DNA from: Acidobacteriaceae bacterium
Lineage (GTDB): Bacteria > Acidobacteriota > Terriglobia > Terriglobales > Acidobacteriaceae
Reading direction: 5' to 3'
DNA length: 14,105 nt
NCBI GenBank assembly: GCA_003164255.1
Contig: PLST01000219.1
Coordinates: 1 to 14,105, forward strand
Every line of letters begins with the position of its first letter. Position 1 is the stretch's first letter. Below, piece by piece: positions 6,945 through 14,105 of the stretch. The translations under genes and the position numbers were made by a program. Below the pieces are notes generated by a model that was not told where the DNA came from, searched no databases, and saw only the letters and a list, made by a program, of their open reading frames with translations.

Positions 6945-9113
6945 TCATCTCCCCTGGGTCAAGGCGTTGGCCGCACCGCCTTCGACCGCAATTTGAGAGT
7001 GCAGCGGAAGATCGCGCGAGGACGTCCCAACCAGAACTTCGTAGATACCGTTGGGAGAAATCCAACGATGGAGTGATGAGTCGTAGGCCGAAAACGAGCG
7101 CTCATCCAACAAAATGCTTACCGATTTCGTTTCCCGGGCCTTGAGCTGAACTTTCGCAAAGCCTCGCAATTGGTGGGGCGGTTCACCATTCCCGGCAGGC
7201 TGTGCGACATACGCCTGGACCACTTCAGCGCCTTCACGCACACCGGTGTTCGTGACGTTGAGTCTTACGAGCACCCTTCGCGGCATGTGTTGAATTGTCG
7301 ATTCCAGTTTCGTTGGTTTAGCGACCAAATCGCTCAGTTTGAACGTAGTATAGGATAGCCCGAACCCGAACGGGAACAATGGCTGGGTATTCGTCGCATC
7401 GTACCAACGATAGCCGACGTTGAGCTTCTCGCTGTACGTCGATAGTCCATTCACGCCTGGCCACCGCTCCACTTGTGCGGTGGGAATGCCGTCGGCGGAG
7501 CGCGGAAACGTCAAGGTCAGTTTTGCCGACGGATTGACGTCCCCGTACAACACGGCCGCGATTGCATTGCCATCTTCCTGTCCCGGATACCACGCCTCGA
7601 TCACGCCGGCAACCTCGTCGATCCAGGGCATCAGAACCGGTCCACCCGTATCAAGGACAACAATCGTATTCTTGTTCACTCGCGCGACCGCCGAGATAAG
7701 TTGATCCTGATTGCCAGGAAGGCTTAGGTCCGGCCTGTCGCCGCCCTCGCTCTCATCCGTATGCACAAATACAATCGCCACGTCCGCATCGTGGGCCATC
7801 TTCGCGACAACATCAAGATCGTTGCCGTCGGCATATGTTGTGCGCGCCTTGGCGCCAACTCTGTTCCGAATTCCGTCCAGTGGACTAACCTTATATGGCG
7901 CGACAACGGCCGAACTCCCCGCTCCTTCGACCTTCGGATCATTCCCGCCTGCCACACCAATCACCACGATGGAGGCAGTCTCAGATAAAGGAAGAATGTC
8001 GTGATCGTTCTTCAGCAGAACCGTGCCTTGCTCCGCAACCGTTCGTGAGAAAGCATCGTGCTCGGGACTCCGCACACTGGCAGTCCAACTACCCGGTTGT
8101 TTCTTGTCGAACAGGCCCTGACGAAACATCGCCACAAGAATATTGCGGACATGCTCGTCAAGATCGCTCATACTCACCTGGCCGCCGATTACTGCTTTCT
8201 TCAATGCTTCACCGTAGAATTTGTCGTCGGGCATCTCCTGATCCAGACCGCCCTTTACGGATGCGACCGTGGAATGAACTGCTCCCCAGTCACTCATGAT
8301 CCAGCCGTCGAAATGGAGATCCTTTCGCAACATGTCATTGAGCAGAAATGGATTTTCGCAGGAATAGATCCCGTTCGTCTTTACGTAGGCGCACATGACC
8401 GTGCCTACATGTCCATCGCGAATGGACGCCTCGAATGGCGGAAGATATATCTCTCGAAGAGTTCTTTCATCGACGATGGAATCTTCCTTGAACCGGTTCT
8501 TCTCCTGATTCATCGTCAGATACATATTTGCGTCGGCGATCGGTCCCTGGCTCTGGATACCTTTGATTTCCGCGATCGCCATCTGGCCGTTGAAGTACGG
8601 GTCCTCGCCGTAACTCTCAAAGGTGCGCCCCCACTCCGGAACCCTAACCACGTCGATGGACGGACCCAGTTCGACATTTGTGCCTTTGGCCCATTGTTCC
8701 TGTCCAAGCACCTTTCCGTACTCATTGATCAAGCCAATATCCCAACTGGAAGCCACTGCGATCGGGGCTGGCAGCAAAGTCACGTCGCGTGCGTGATTTC
8801 CAACGCCCGCCCGTCCGTCCGCCAATGTAATTGCCGGGATGCCGAGTCGCGGATTGGGAGGAACATATCCCACGTAAGCCTTTGTTGGCTTCAGGGGTGC
8901 GCCATGCACGATAGCGATTTTTTCGTCCAACGTCATCTGCTTGATAAGAAGATTGGCGCGCTGCACTGGAGTGAGCGAATTGTTGTTCCACGGCCTCGAT
9001 ACTCGGCTTCCATTCGCGGCAGCCTGCTGAGATCCAGCCATTCCGGGTTGAATAACGAGAAGCATGAAAACGGCAGTTATGAGAAAGCCAGCGCCGCGAG
9101 AGCAAGTACTCAT
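6945..9113 (-). CDS. Secreted GH3 family beta-glycosidase with altered substrate-binding pair
   Basis: GH3 enzymes are retaining beta-glucosidases, xylosidases and related exo-enzymes. The ATG at 9113 was chosen because GGAGGAGAA lies directly before it and a signal peptide follows (MSTCSRGAGFLITAVFMLL to GMAGS); a longer in-frame GTG at 9173 gives 20 extra residues that bury the signal. The 722-residue product has the usual order: TIM barrel (about 45-335), alpha/beta sandwich (about 355-560) and C-terminal fibronectin-III-like domain (about 615-710). The nucleophile is D275 in IMSDWGAVHS. The expected acid/base is E456 in DESEGGDRPDLSLPG. GRTFESYGEDPY and ADGRAGVG are conserved barrel loops. 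The family Lys-His pair before NxQE is replaced by N196-M197 (ANMYLTMNQE), which is unusual. It follows the GH42 gene by 56 bp, within the same operon. Confidence 0.94.
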   Translation of the reverse strand: MSTCSRGAGFLITAVFMLLVIQPGMAGSQQAAANGSRVSRPWNNNSLTPVQRANLLIKQMTLDEKIAIVHGAPLKPTKAYVGYVPPNPRLGIPAITLADGRAGVGNHARDVTLLPAPIAVASSWDIGLINEYGKVLGQEQWAKGTNVELGPSIDVVRVPEWGRTFESYGEDPYFNGQMAIAEIKGIQSQGPIADANMYLTMNQEKNRFKEDSIVDERTLREIYLPPFEASIRDGHVGTVMCAYVKTNGIYSCENPFLLNDMLRKDLHFDGWIMSDWGAVHSTVASVKGGLDQEMPDDKFYGEALKKAVIGGQVSMSDLDEHVRNILVAMFRQGLFDKKQPGSWTASVRSPEHDAFSRTVAEQGTVLLKNDHDILPLSETASIVVIGVAGGNDPKVEGAGSSAVVAPYKVSPLDGIRNRVGAKARTTYADGNDLDVVAKMAHDADVAIVFVHTDESEGGDRPDLSLPGNQDQLISAVARVNKNTIVVLDTGGPVLMPWIDEVAGVIEAWYPGQEDGNAIAAVLYGDVNPSAKLTLTFPRSADGIPTAQVERWPGVNGLSTYSEKLNVGYRWYDATNTQPLFPFGFGLSYTTFKLSDLVAKPTKLESTIQHMPRRVLVRLNVTNTGVREGAEVVQAYVAQPAGNGEPPHQLRGFAKVQLKARETKSVSILLDERSFSAYDSSLHRWISPNGIYEVLVGTSSRDLPLHSQIAVEGGAANALTQGR

Positions 9114-9122
9114 TTCTCCTCC
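9114..9122 (-). promoter_or_regulatory. Ribosome binding site deciding the GH3 start
   Basis: On the minus strand GGAGGAGAA abuts the ATG at 9113, a strong Shine-Dalgarno match with close spacing. It favours this ATG over the in-frame GTG at 9173, which overlaps the GH42 stop codon by two bases. Confidence 0.75.
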
Positions 9123-9169
9123 ATATTCTTTCGAATGCCCACCCCTTCTGAGTGGTTTTCCAGTGGCCT

Positions 9170-11275
9170 TCACGCCTTCAGCGGACGCTCCAGAATCGCA
9201 ACCTCAAGCGCTGGAAGGGTAAGGCTCTCAGCAACAGACGAATTGCTCAATAACTCTTTGAAAGACTTCGGAAGTTCGATCACGAACGGCACTCTCGAGT
9301 TGTTAAGAAGGAAGATGAATTCGGATTTTCCGTCAGTCCGGCTGACAACATCCACATCCCTTGGCACAGTGAGCAACGGCGCAATCGCGAATCTGCGCGC
9401 GATTACGGCGAAGAGCGCGTCGAAAAACGTATCCTTCACGCAGCTGAAGGAGACATAGATGACAAACCCGCGGCCCGCCGCATGAACTGTGACCGCGGGC
9501 CGCCCTTCGAGACTGAATTCGTGGTAGCTTGCAAGTGCTTCGCCCCCGTTCATCTCTACCAATTCACAATCCTCGACCGGAAAATCACCCTCTGCGCCCG
9601 CGAATGAGACATTAGAGGTATTCCGGTCTCCTAGCGTGCCTGATACTCGCACTCCGGCCAGCGGGGCAAAGACTCCCGGCTCCACAAGCGGGCGGAGCCG
9701 CCCATCCTGGCTCCGGGTCCCGGCTTGGCGATCCAGTACCAAGATGCCGCCCCCCTGTACCCATTGGCTTAACCGATCCGCATCTTCATCGGACACAATG
9801 CGCAACCCTGGAGCGACAACCACTCGGTATTGCGCAAAATCTCTTGTGGCGGGGATTACATCCACGTTGCGCTTTAACGACTTCATGCCCGTGTAGTAAC
9901 GCGCGGCCACGTTATCGTATCCCCTTCCTACGCCCGCTCCCTCGCGAATTCGGAAGCCCTGGTCCCAAGAGTTCTCATAACTATAGATGAGCGCAAGATC
10001 CGCCATGGTTCGGGCCTTTGACAGCCTCGGATTCAACCGTCCTATTTCCGCCGAAGTCTGGCGCAACACCGCCGCAGACGCTCCAGGGGAACCATCCGGC
10101 TCCAGCATCGAAACATATCCCATCTCTGACCCGGAGAGTGGGGCGCGGAACTCGAAGAACAGGGTGCCCTGCGATCCGTATGCCACATCGGCCCAGGTGA
10201 TCATGCGTATGGCCCGTGGTTCCGTGACCGCCGTCGGCTGCGTCGCCTGCTCAGCCACAAAGAAGCGCTGGTCGGCGCGAGCTGCGCGGCAGAGGTCGTG
10301 GTTGAATGCCGTGTGGAGAACATCCCATGTGCTGGCATCGCCGGGCATCGCACCGTAGTTGTCCCACGCCGCAGCGTCGAGGAAGGTCGAGGTCTCGAAG
10401 ATATCGACCGACCACGCGACCTCTGGCCAGTTGGTATAGACAAACTGATTGCGGGCATGCTGGCGAACAAGTCCGGCTTCAAAGCGAATCCACTTTTCAA
10501 ATGAGTCGGAGAAGAAACGACGGTAATCGAGCCGGACGCCTGGGTTCCAACCACCTTCGGCAGAGTTGGTGGGAAATACAATCTCATCCCACGAGTCGTA
10601 TTCGTTGCTCCAGAACGGCCCGCTCCACGCTGCGTTCAGCTTGCCCAGCGAATCGTACCGTTCCTTCAACCACCGCCGAAATGCAAGCAGCGTCTCGGGG
10701 TTGTAGTTGACAATCGGGTAGCCGGGCTCGTTGCTGATCTGCCATCCCACGACCGCCGAATTGCCGCCATATCGTGCCGCGAGCCGCGAAATCACCGAAG
10801 AAGCTGCATCATGCATTGCAGGGCTGTCAAGGTTGAAGCCCTTTCGGCCGCCGTAAGTGTACGGGCCACGCTCGTTGCCGCCAAGTACATCCGGGTGCAA
10901 CTTGTAGAGCCACGGCGGAACCGAAGCTGTTGGCGTACCCAGAATCACGGCAATGCCGTTCTTCTCAGCCAGCCCAATCGCACGGTCGAGCCACTCAAAG
11001 CGAAACACATTCGGCGCCGGCTGGATCGAGGACCACGCAAATTCGCCCATCCGAACCAGGTTGATCCCCAGATCCCGCATCTTCGCAAAGTCTTCCGGAA
11101 CCTGCGCCTCCGGCCATTGCTCCGGATAGTAAGAAACTCCAAACATGTATGAATCGGAGCGGGATCGGCCGGAAGCAGCTTGGGCGCGAACCTGTTGGGC
11201 AACTGGCAGAAATGGCCCGAGTCGCAGCCCTGCTGTGACCATGAAGAGCTGCTGCAGAATCTCTCTCCGATTCAC
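9170..11275 (-). CDS. GH42 family beta-galactosidase with Tat-like export signal
   Basis: GH42 enzymes are retaining beta-galactosidases of clan GH-A. I start the protein at GTG 11275 because GAGGAG lies nine bases upstream and because this places a twin-arginine-like signal at the very N-terminus: MNRREILQQLF followed by a hydrophobic stretch and VRAQA. The frame stays open to an ATG at 11359, but those 28 residues have no signal or ribosome binding site. The 701-residue product shows FGVSYYPEQWPE (46-57), RMGEFAWS, and WQISNEPG with acid/base E183. The expected nucleophile is E384 in FRAPLSGSEMGY, and FFVAEQATQPT precedes it. The C-terminal half fits the trimerisation (Rossmann-like) and beta-sandwich domains of the family. 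It is the first gene of the minus-strand run and lies downstream of a candidate promoter and operators. Activity on arabinosides is an alternative. Confidence 0.93.
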   Translation of the reverse strand: MNRREILQQLFMVTAGLRLGPFLPVAQQVRAQAASGRSRSDSYMFGVSYYPEQWPEAQVPEDFAKMRDLGINLVRMGEFAWSSIQPAPNVFRFEWLDRAIGLAEKNGIAVILGTPTASVPPWLYKLHPDVLGGNERGPYTYGGRKGFNLDSPAMHDAASSVISRLAARYGGNSAVVGWQISNEPGYPIVNYNPETLLAFRRWLKERYDSLGKLNAAWSGPFWSNEYDSWDEIVFPTNSAEGGWNPGVRLDYRRFFSDSFEKWIRFEAGLVRQHARNQFVYTNWPEVAWSVDIFETSTFLDAAAWDNYGAMPGDASTWDVLHTAFNHDLCRAARADQRFFVAEQATQPTAVTEPRAIRMITWADVAYGSQGTLFFEFRAPLSGSEMGYVSMLEPDGSPGASAAVLRQTSAEIGRLNPRLSKARTMADLALIYSYENSWDQGFRIREGAGVGRGYDNVAARYYTGMKSLKRNVDVIPATRDFAQYRVVVAPGLRIVSDEDADRLSQWVQGGGILVLDRQAGTRSQDGRLRPLVEPGVFAPLAGVRVSGTLGDRNTSNVSFAGAEGDFPVEDCELVEMNGGEALASYHEFSLEGRPAVTVHAAGRGFVIYVSFSCVKDTFFDALFAVIARRFAIAPLLTVPRDVDVVSRTDGKSEFIFLLNNSRVPFVIELPKSFKELLSNSSVAESLTLPALEVAILERPLKA

Positions 11276-11293
11276 TCTGTCATTCTCCTCATA

Positions 11294-11307
11294 TGGAAAG
11301 CATTCCA
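11294..11307. promoter_or_regulatory. Possible second operator near the GH42 start
   Basis: TGGAAAGCATTCCA has perfect 5-bp inverted arms (TGGAA/TTCCA) and matches the consensus TGGAAACGTTTCCA at 11 of 14 positions. It lies 19-32 bp upstream of the GH42 start codon and just downstream of the candidate leftward promoter, a usual place for a repressor site. Its centre is 123 bp from that of the stronger site at 11417-11430. Confidence 0.35.
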
Positions 11308-11325
11308 GAACTGTTTTGAAGCGAA

Positions 11326-11355
11326 ATCCTAATCCTGCGATTGACGGATAGTCAA
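11326..11355 (-). promoter_or_regulatory. Candidate sigma-70-type promoter for the GH42-GH3-GH39-kinase operon
   Basis: On the minus strand TTGACT (11350-11355, five of six to the -35 consensus) is followed by an 18-base spacer and TAGGAT (11326-11331, four of six to the -10 consensus). This would start transcription near 11319, about 45 bases before the GH42 start codon. Acidobacterial promoters are poorly characterised, so the match is only suggestive. Confidence 0.35.
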
Positions 11356-11416
11356 GCAAATAATCCTTGTGCTGCGCTTCCTGCGGCGGCAGGCAGCGGC
11401 GTTTACAGGAACGTTA

Positions 11417-11430
11417 TGGAAATGTTTCCA
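11417..11430. promoter_or_regulatory. LacI-family-type operator overlapping a rightward promoter
   Basis: TGGAAATGTTTCCA is a 14-bp inverted repeat with only the central pair unmatched. It differs from the core of the palindrome at 939-952 at just two positions. A rightward promoter candidate overlaps it: TTCCAA at 11426-11431, a 17-base spacer, then TATAGT at 11449-11454. A bound protein would cover that -35. Weaker look-alikes flank it at 11406-11419 (sharing GGAACGTT) and 11458-11471 (CGGAAACG). The palindrome is observed; its role and regulator are inferred. Confidence 0.55.
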
Positions 11431-11454
11431 ATCCATGGCTCGGAGCGCTATAGT
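11426..11454 (+). promoter_or_regulatory. Candidate promoter for the Tat-exported protein gene
   Basis: TATAGT (11449-11454) is a good -10 match. The hexamer TTCCAA 17 bases upstream is a poor -35 (three of six), as expected if the gene needs activation or is simply weak. Transcription would start near 11461, leaving a leader of about 60 bases before the ATG at 11521. Confidence 0.3.
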
Positions 11455-11520
11455 TGACGGAAACGCGTCTGCGAGAAACTGCGATGTGTAGTTCTCCGGC
11501 GCCGCGAGGAGCCGGTGAAT

Positions 11521-14105
11521 ATGACCTTTCAGTCAAAGGCGTCACCCCATCCAGGGAATCTTATGAGAACAGGTCTTAGCCGAAGGCAATTTTGCTCGAT
11601 ATCAGGCGCAGCGATCGCCTCTCTGTATACAAGCAAGGCCTTCTCTCTTGCGGCAAGTCCGCAGTCTTCTTCTCCTCCGCTCACTCCCAACCGCGATATC
11701 TTCAGGCTCCATGCGCCACTGGGAAACCCCTTTTACTCGTGGCCGCGAAGCTTGCTCTCCTACCCGGTCGAAGGCGATCCGCAGTTTTCCATGGCCACGC
11801 ACGCGCTGGAGTGTATCGAAAGCAAAGTTGCTGTTCCGTTTCAAATTTCTGCTTCAGGTTTCGCGGGCAGGGGTCCCGCTGCATCACGCTCGCTGCTCTT
11901 TCTTTCCGATCTTCCTGCAGGTGAAACACGTACCTACAAACTTGTGCCGCACGCCTCGGCGGCAAACGCTGAAACTCAGAAGCCTCTAGCTATTGCCAAC
12001 GAGGAAACCAGGATTACCATCGACACTGGCGCGATTCAGATTCGGATTCCCGCTTCGCAGGAGGTGCGCGGCGATGCACCCGGACCGATTCTCGAGGTCT
12101 CTCGCGGCGGCCGCTGGATTGGCTCCTCGAAGCTGGCAATCGCCGCCAGCCGTATTGCGCGCATTGAAACAGAACAACTGGAAGCCGGCCCGCTTCGCTC
12201 TTCCCACCGCATCACATACTCAACTGATTCGGGTTTGAAGTATGCAGCAACAGTCGAGTGCACAGCGGGCATGGACTTTGTCCGCCTGCGCGAAGATATG
12301 GAAGCCATCCCGGAGGATACAACCGGCGCATTCGATTTCGCCTGGACAGGTTGCAAATTCTCTCACCGCCAAGGCCCGAATCACCCTTACAATTTCCCGC
12401 GCCAGCCATTTGAGGACTATGCACGCTATCCGTGGGAGGCAATCGCGCCTTCACAAATGGATACACAATTCGGCGTTTCCCCAGGCATCGACGCAACGGG
12501 AAGGCTGCCATTTTCAGTCCGCTTGTTCGAGCCATGGTCCGATGCACTGGCGGCGTCGTTCGCCAACTTCTGGGGCGAAGATTCTTCCGATGCGGCGGCC
12601 ATCTTCATCGATCGCCTCGATCAGTGGGAGGATCACGAATACGCGATCTGGCATGCGTCGCAGCGAATCGCGGTTGAATTCGTCTACGCCAATCCAACCC
12701 TGCATTTTGTATGGAAGATTGCGCGCGGGTCGCGCTCCACATGCCTCAGTTTCTACGACCACACGAAGGATATCGATGCAATGCAGGTGCTCGAGCGCAA
12801 TGTGAGGGGGATTAAGAGCGAACGGACGATTTATCGCACGGGACTGTTTCCCGATTCTCATGCGCTCGAACTCCAGAATTGGCACGCGACGCTCGATCTT
12901 AATAAAGTGAAGGGCTGGTCGCTTGCCTACCCTGGCGACGCAGCTCCGCCAAAGCCTCTGTTCACCAACGCACCGTATCGCAACGCAGATGAGTTCTATC
13001 TTTCCGTTGCTCACTCCGAGTTTCTAAGCCAGCTCGCACTCTCAGGCGTGCGCCAGAATAATGGCTTCGGCCCCACATCAAGCCGGCAAATTCTTGAAAG
13101 CTGGGTTCCCGGATATCAGGTATTCCGCTCGCAAATGAGCGAGGCCCAGCGCCAGCAAATCGAGGCTATTCTCCTCTTTCTCGGCTATGTGCACGCGGGA
13201 GAAGATTACATGCCCATGCAACCCATGCTCGCCGGACACCCAAATTTTCTTTCCGACGTGAAGTCAACGCCGGCCGGCATCGCGTTCCTTTTTCCCGCGC
13301 ACCCGGATGCCGAGACCTGGGCGGATGAATATGAGGCTTTTCTGCGCTTGAATACGCGTTACCACACCCGACCCGCAGTCGATGCCTGGGAGGCGCGAGG
13401 AGGCAGGTGGACAGAGAATCTCGGGACGTACGTCTGGGCATTCCTTAGGCCGGCAAGCAGGGGCGCTTCGCTGCTTCGTCAGCGTGACGCGATTGAACGT
13501 CTCTGCGGTCCGCAGCTGGCGCAGATCGGCGACTGGCTGGTGAACGCCCTCAGCGCTCCATTTGCCGGAGAGTCCGCCATGACCATGAAGAGGGTTGAGG
13601 CAGAGTCGGCGCGGAATGAAGGAGCAAGGCGGCATTACTGGGGAATCGTCAGTCCTTCGGCGGGGCCCCGGCGGCTCCATCCTCCCATTGGCGCTCACTC
13701 CGAACGCCGCAAGACGCCGCGGACCATGTGGTATCTCGGGAATGCGCTGAAAAACTATAGCCCCCTGATTGCCGAGCACCTGATGTGGGCAGCGCGGCCT
13801 ACCGACCAGGACATGGAGGCAACCGTAGATCAGGGTGATCCCTACAATGCGATCTATCCGAAAGTGGATAACAAAGGAACCAATCCGCACCTTCAAGCGG
13901 CCAAGTACACTGGCTACGGAATTACATTGCGTGCTGCTGTCGACACGCCGCAGGAGCTATCAATTCATCTTGTTCAAATCGACGACGGACCTAACTACCG
14001 CTGGGGAATCGCCAGTGAGGGCGCGTGCGGCGGAATCTATTTCTATGCGAATGGCAAGGGCTATAGCCACAATGGAGGAGAGGATGCTGGCGATCGTATC
14101 GATCA
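11521..14105 (+). CDS. Large Tat-exported protein of unknown family, probably carbohydrate-active (3' end missing)
   Basis: One frame is open from the ATG at 11521 to the right edge: 861 codons without a stop. AGGAG nine bases upstream supports this start; an in-frame ATG at 11563 with a weaker AGGG is the alternative. The N-terminus holds a clear twin-arginine signal (LSRRQFCSISGAAIASL, RR at residues 20-21), so export of a folded protein is expected. Residues about 60-270 look like consecutive beta-rich domains (LLFLSDLPAGETRTYKL, ILEVSRGGRWIGSSKL). Residues about 500-720 look helical and toroid-like, with conserved-looking acidic and aromatic patches (GYVHAGEDYMPMQP, GGRWTENLGTYVW). Residues from about 790 look beta-rich again. 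This layout recalls large polysaccharide lyases and toroid glycosidases, including rhamnogalacturonan exolyase-type proteins, but I find no family signature or catalytic motif. It is divergent from the GH42 operon and shares its operator region. Confidence 0.85.
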   Translation, partial: MTFQSKASPHPGNLMRTGLSRRQFCSISGAAIASLYTSKAFSLAASPQSSSPPLTPNRDIFRLHAPLGNPFYSWPRSLLSYPVEGDPQFSMATHALECIESKVAVPFQISASGFAGRGPAASRSLLFLSDLPAGETRTYKLVPHASAANAETQKPLAIANEETRITIDTGAIQIRIPASQEVRGDAPGPILEVSRGGRWIGSSKLAIAASRIARIETEQLEAGPLRSSHRITYSTDSGLKYAATVECTAGMDFVRLREDMEAIPEDTTGAFDFAWTGCKFSHRQGPNHPYNFPRQPFEDYARYPWEAIAPSQMDTQFGVSPGIDATGRLPFSVRLFEPWSDALAASFANFWGEDSSDAAAIFIDRLDQWEDHEYAIWHASQRIAVEFVYANPTLHFVWKIARGSRSTCLSFYDHTKDIDAMQVLERNVRGIKSERTIYRTGLFPDSHALELQNWHATLDLNKVKGWSLAYPGDAAPPKPLFTNAPYRNADEFYLSVAHSEFLSQLALSGVRQNNGFGPTSSRQILESWVPGYQVFRSQMSEAQRQQIEAILLFLGYVHAGEDYMPMQPMLAGHPNFLSDVKSTPAGIAFLFPAHPDAETWADEYEAFLRLNTRYHTRPAVDAWEARGGRWTENLGTYVWAFLRPASRGASLLRQRDAIERLCGPQLAQIGDWLVNALSAPFAGESAMTMKRVEAESARNEGARRHYWGIVSPSAGPRRLHPPIGAHSERRKTPRTMWYLGNALKNYSPLIAEHLMWAARPTDQDMEATVDQGDPYNAIYPKVDNKGTNPHLQAAKYTGYGITLRAAVDTPQELSIHLVQIDDGPNYRWGIASEGACGGIYFYANGKGYSHNGGEDAGDRID

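Noticed and set aside
9114..9173. Upstream GTG start for GH3 overlapping the GH42 stop
   Set aside because: Translational coupling was considered, but the added 20 residues precede a complete signal peptide and the ATG at 9113 has an ideal ribosome binding site.
8058..9458. 466-codon open frame on the plus strand
   Set aside because: It lies antisense to the GH3 gene and the end of GH42, both of which have intact catalytic motifs. Its translation shows no domain, and it has no convincing ribosome binding site. It is a codon-composition shadow.
11276..11359. Longer GH42 protein starting at the ATG at 11359
   Set aside because: The 28 extra residues would place the twin-arginine signal internally and would include the candidate promoter -10 and an operator-like site; the GTG at 11275 has a good ribosome binding site.
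11592..13896. Several 60-210 codon frames on both strands under the right-edge gene
   Set aside because: They all fall inside the single 861-codon frame from 11521, which has a ribosome binding site, a Tat signal and consistent protein-like composition.
1..14105. CRISPR array, tRNA, rRNA, insertion sequence or phage genes
   Set aside because: I saw no regularly spaced repeats, no cloverleaf-like or rRNA-like stretches, no transposase or integrase motifs and no flanking direct repeats.

Overview
The window is a dense carbohydrate-degradation locus. It probably comes from an acidobacterium (Terriglobia-like) or a similar GC-moderate soil bacterium. That guess rests on many secreted glycosidases from families GH92, GH3, GH39 and GH42, two twin-arginine-type export signals, purine-rich ribosome binding sites with TTG and GTG starts, and the absence of SusC/SusD-type genes. 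It is an inference from gene content; the window has no rRNA, tRNA or phylogenetic marker. I see no mobile element, CRISPR array or RNA gene.

Layout from left to right. (1) Positions 1-851, minus strand, hold the N-terminal 283 codons of a secreted protein with a beta-sandwich domain and the start of a probable TIM barrel; its stop lies outside the window. (2) Positions 852-1073 are a divergent promoter region with a 24-bp near-perfect palindrome. (3) Positions 1074-3997, plus strand, carry a secreted GH92 alpha-mannosidase-like enzyme (TTG start) followed 74 bp later by a GmhA-like sugar-phosphate isomerase. (4) Positions 4113-11275, minus strand, form a probable four-gene operon transcribed in the order GH42 beta-galactosidase, GH3 beta-glycosidase, GH39-type glycosidase, ROK sugar kinase. 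(5) Positions 11276-11520 are a second divergent promoter region with two or more operator-like palindromes. (6) From 11521 to the right edge, plus strand, one uninterrupted frame of 861 codons encodes a large Tat-exported protein that I cannot assign to a family. Both edge genes run off the window, and short open frames in other registers across them are shadows.

How the genes could work together: at least four exported glycosidases would strip mannosyl, galactosyl, xylosyl or glucosyl-type residues from an external glycan. The cytoplasmic ROK kinase and the SIS isomerase would then channel a released sugar into metabolism. The palindromes in both divergent regions share the core TGGRAAYGTTTCCA, typical of LacI-family operators, so one sugar-responsive repressor encoded elsewhere may control all three transcription units. 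Neither a transporter nor a regulator gene is in the window.

The most unusual points are the unassigned Tat-exported protein at the right edge, the shared operators, a GH3 enzyme lacking the usual Lys-His substrate-binding pair, and a ROK kinase lacking all three cysteines of the family zinc motif.
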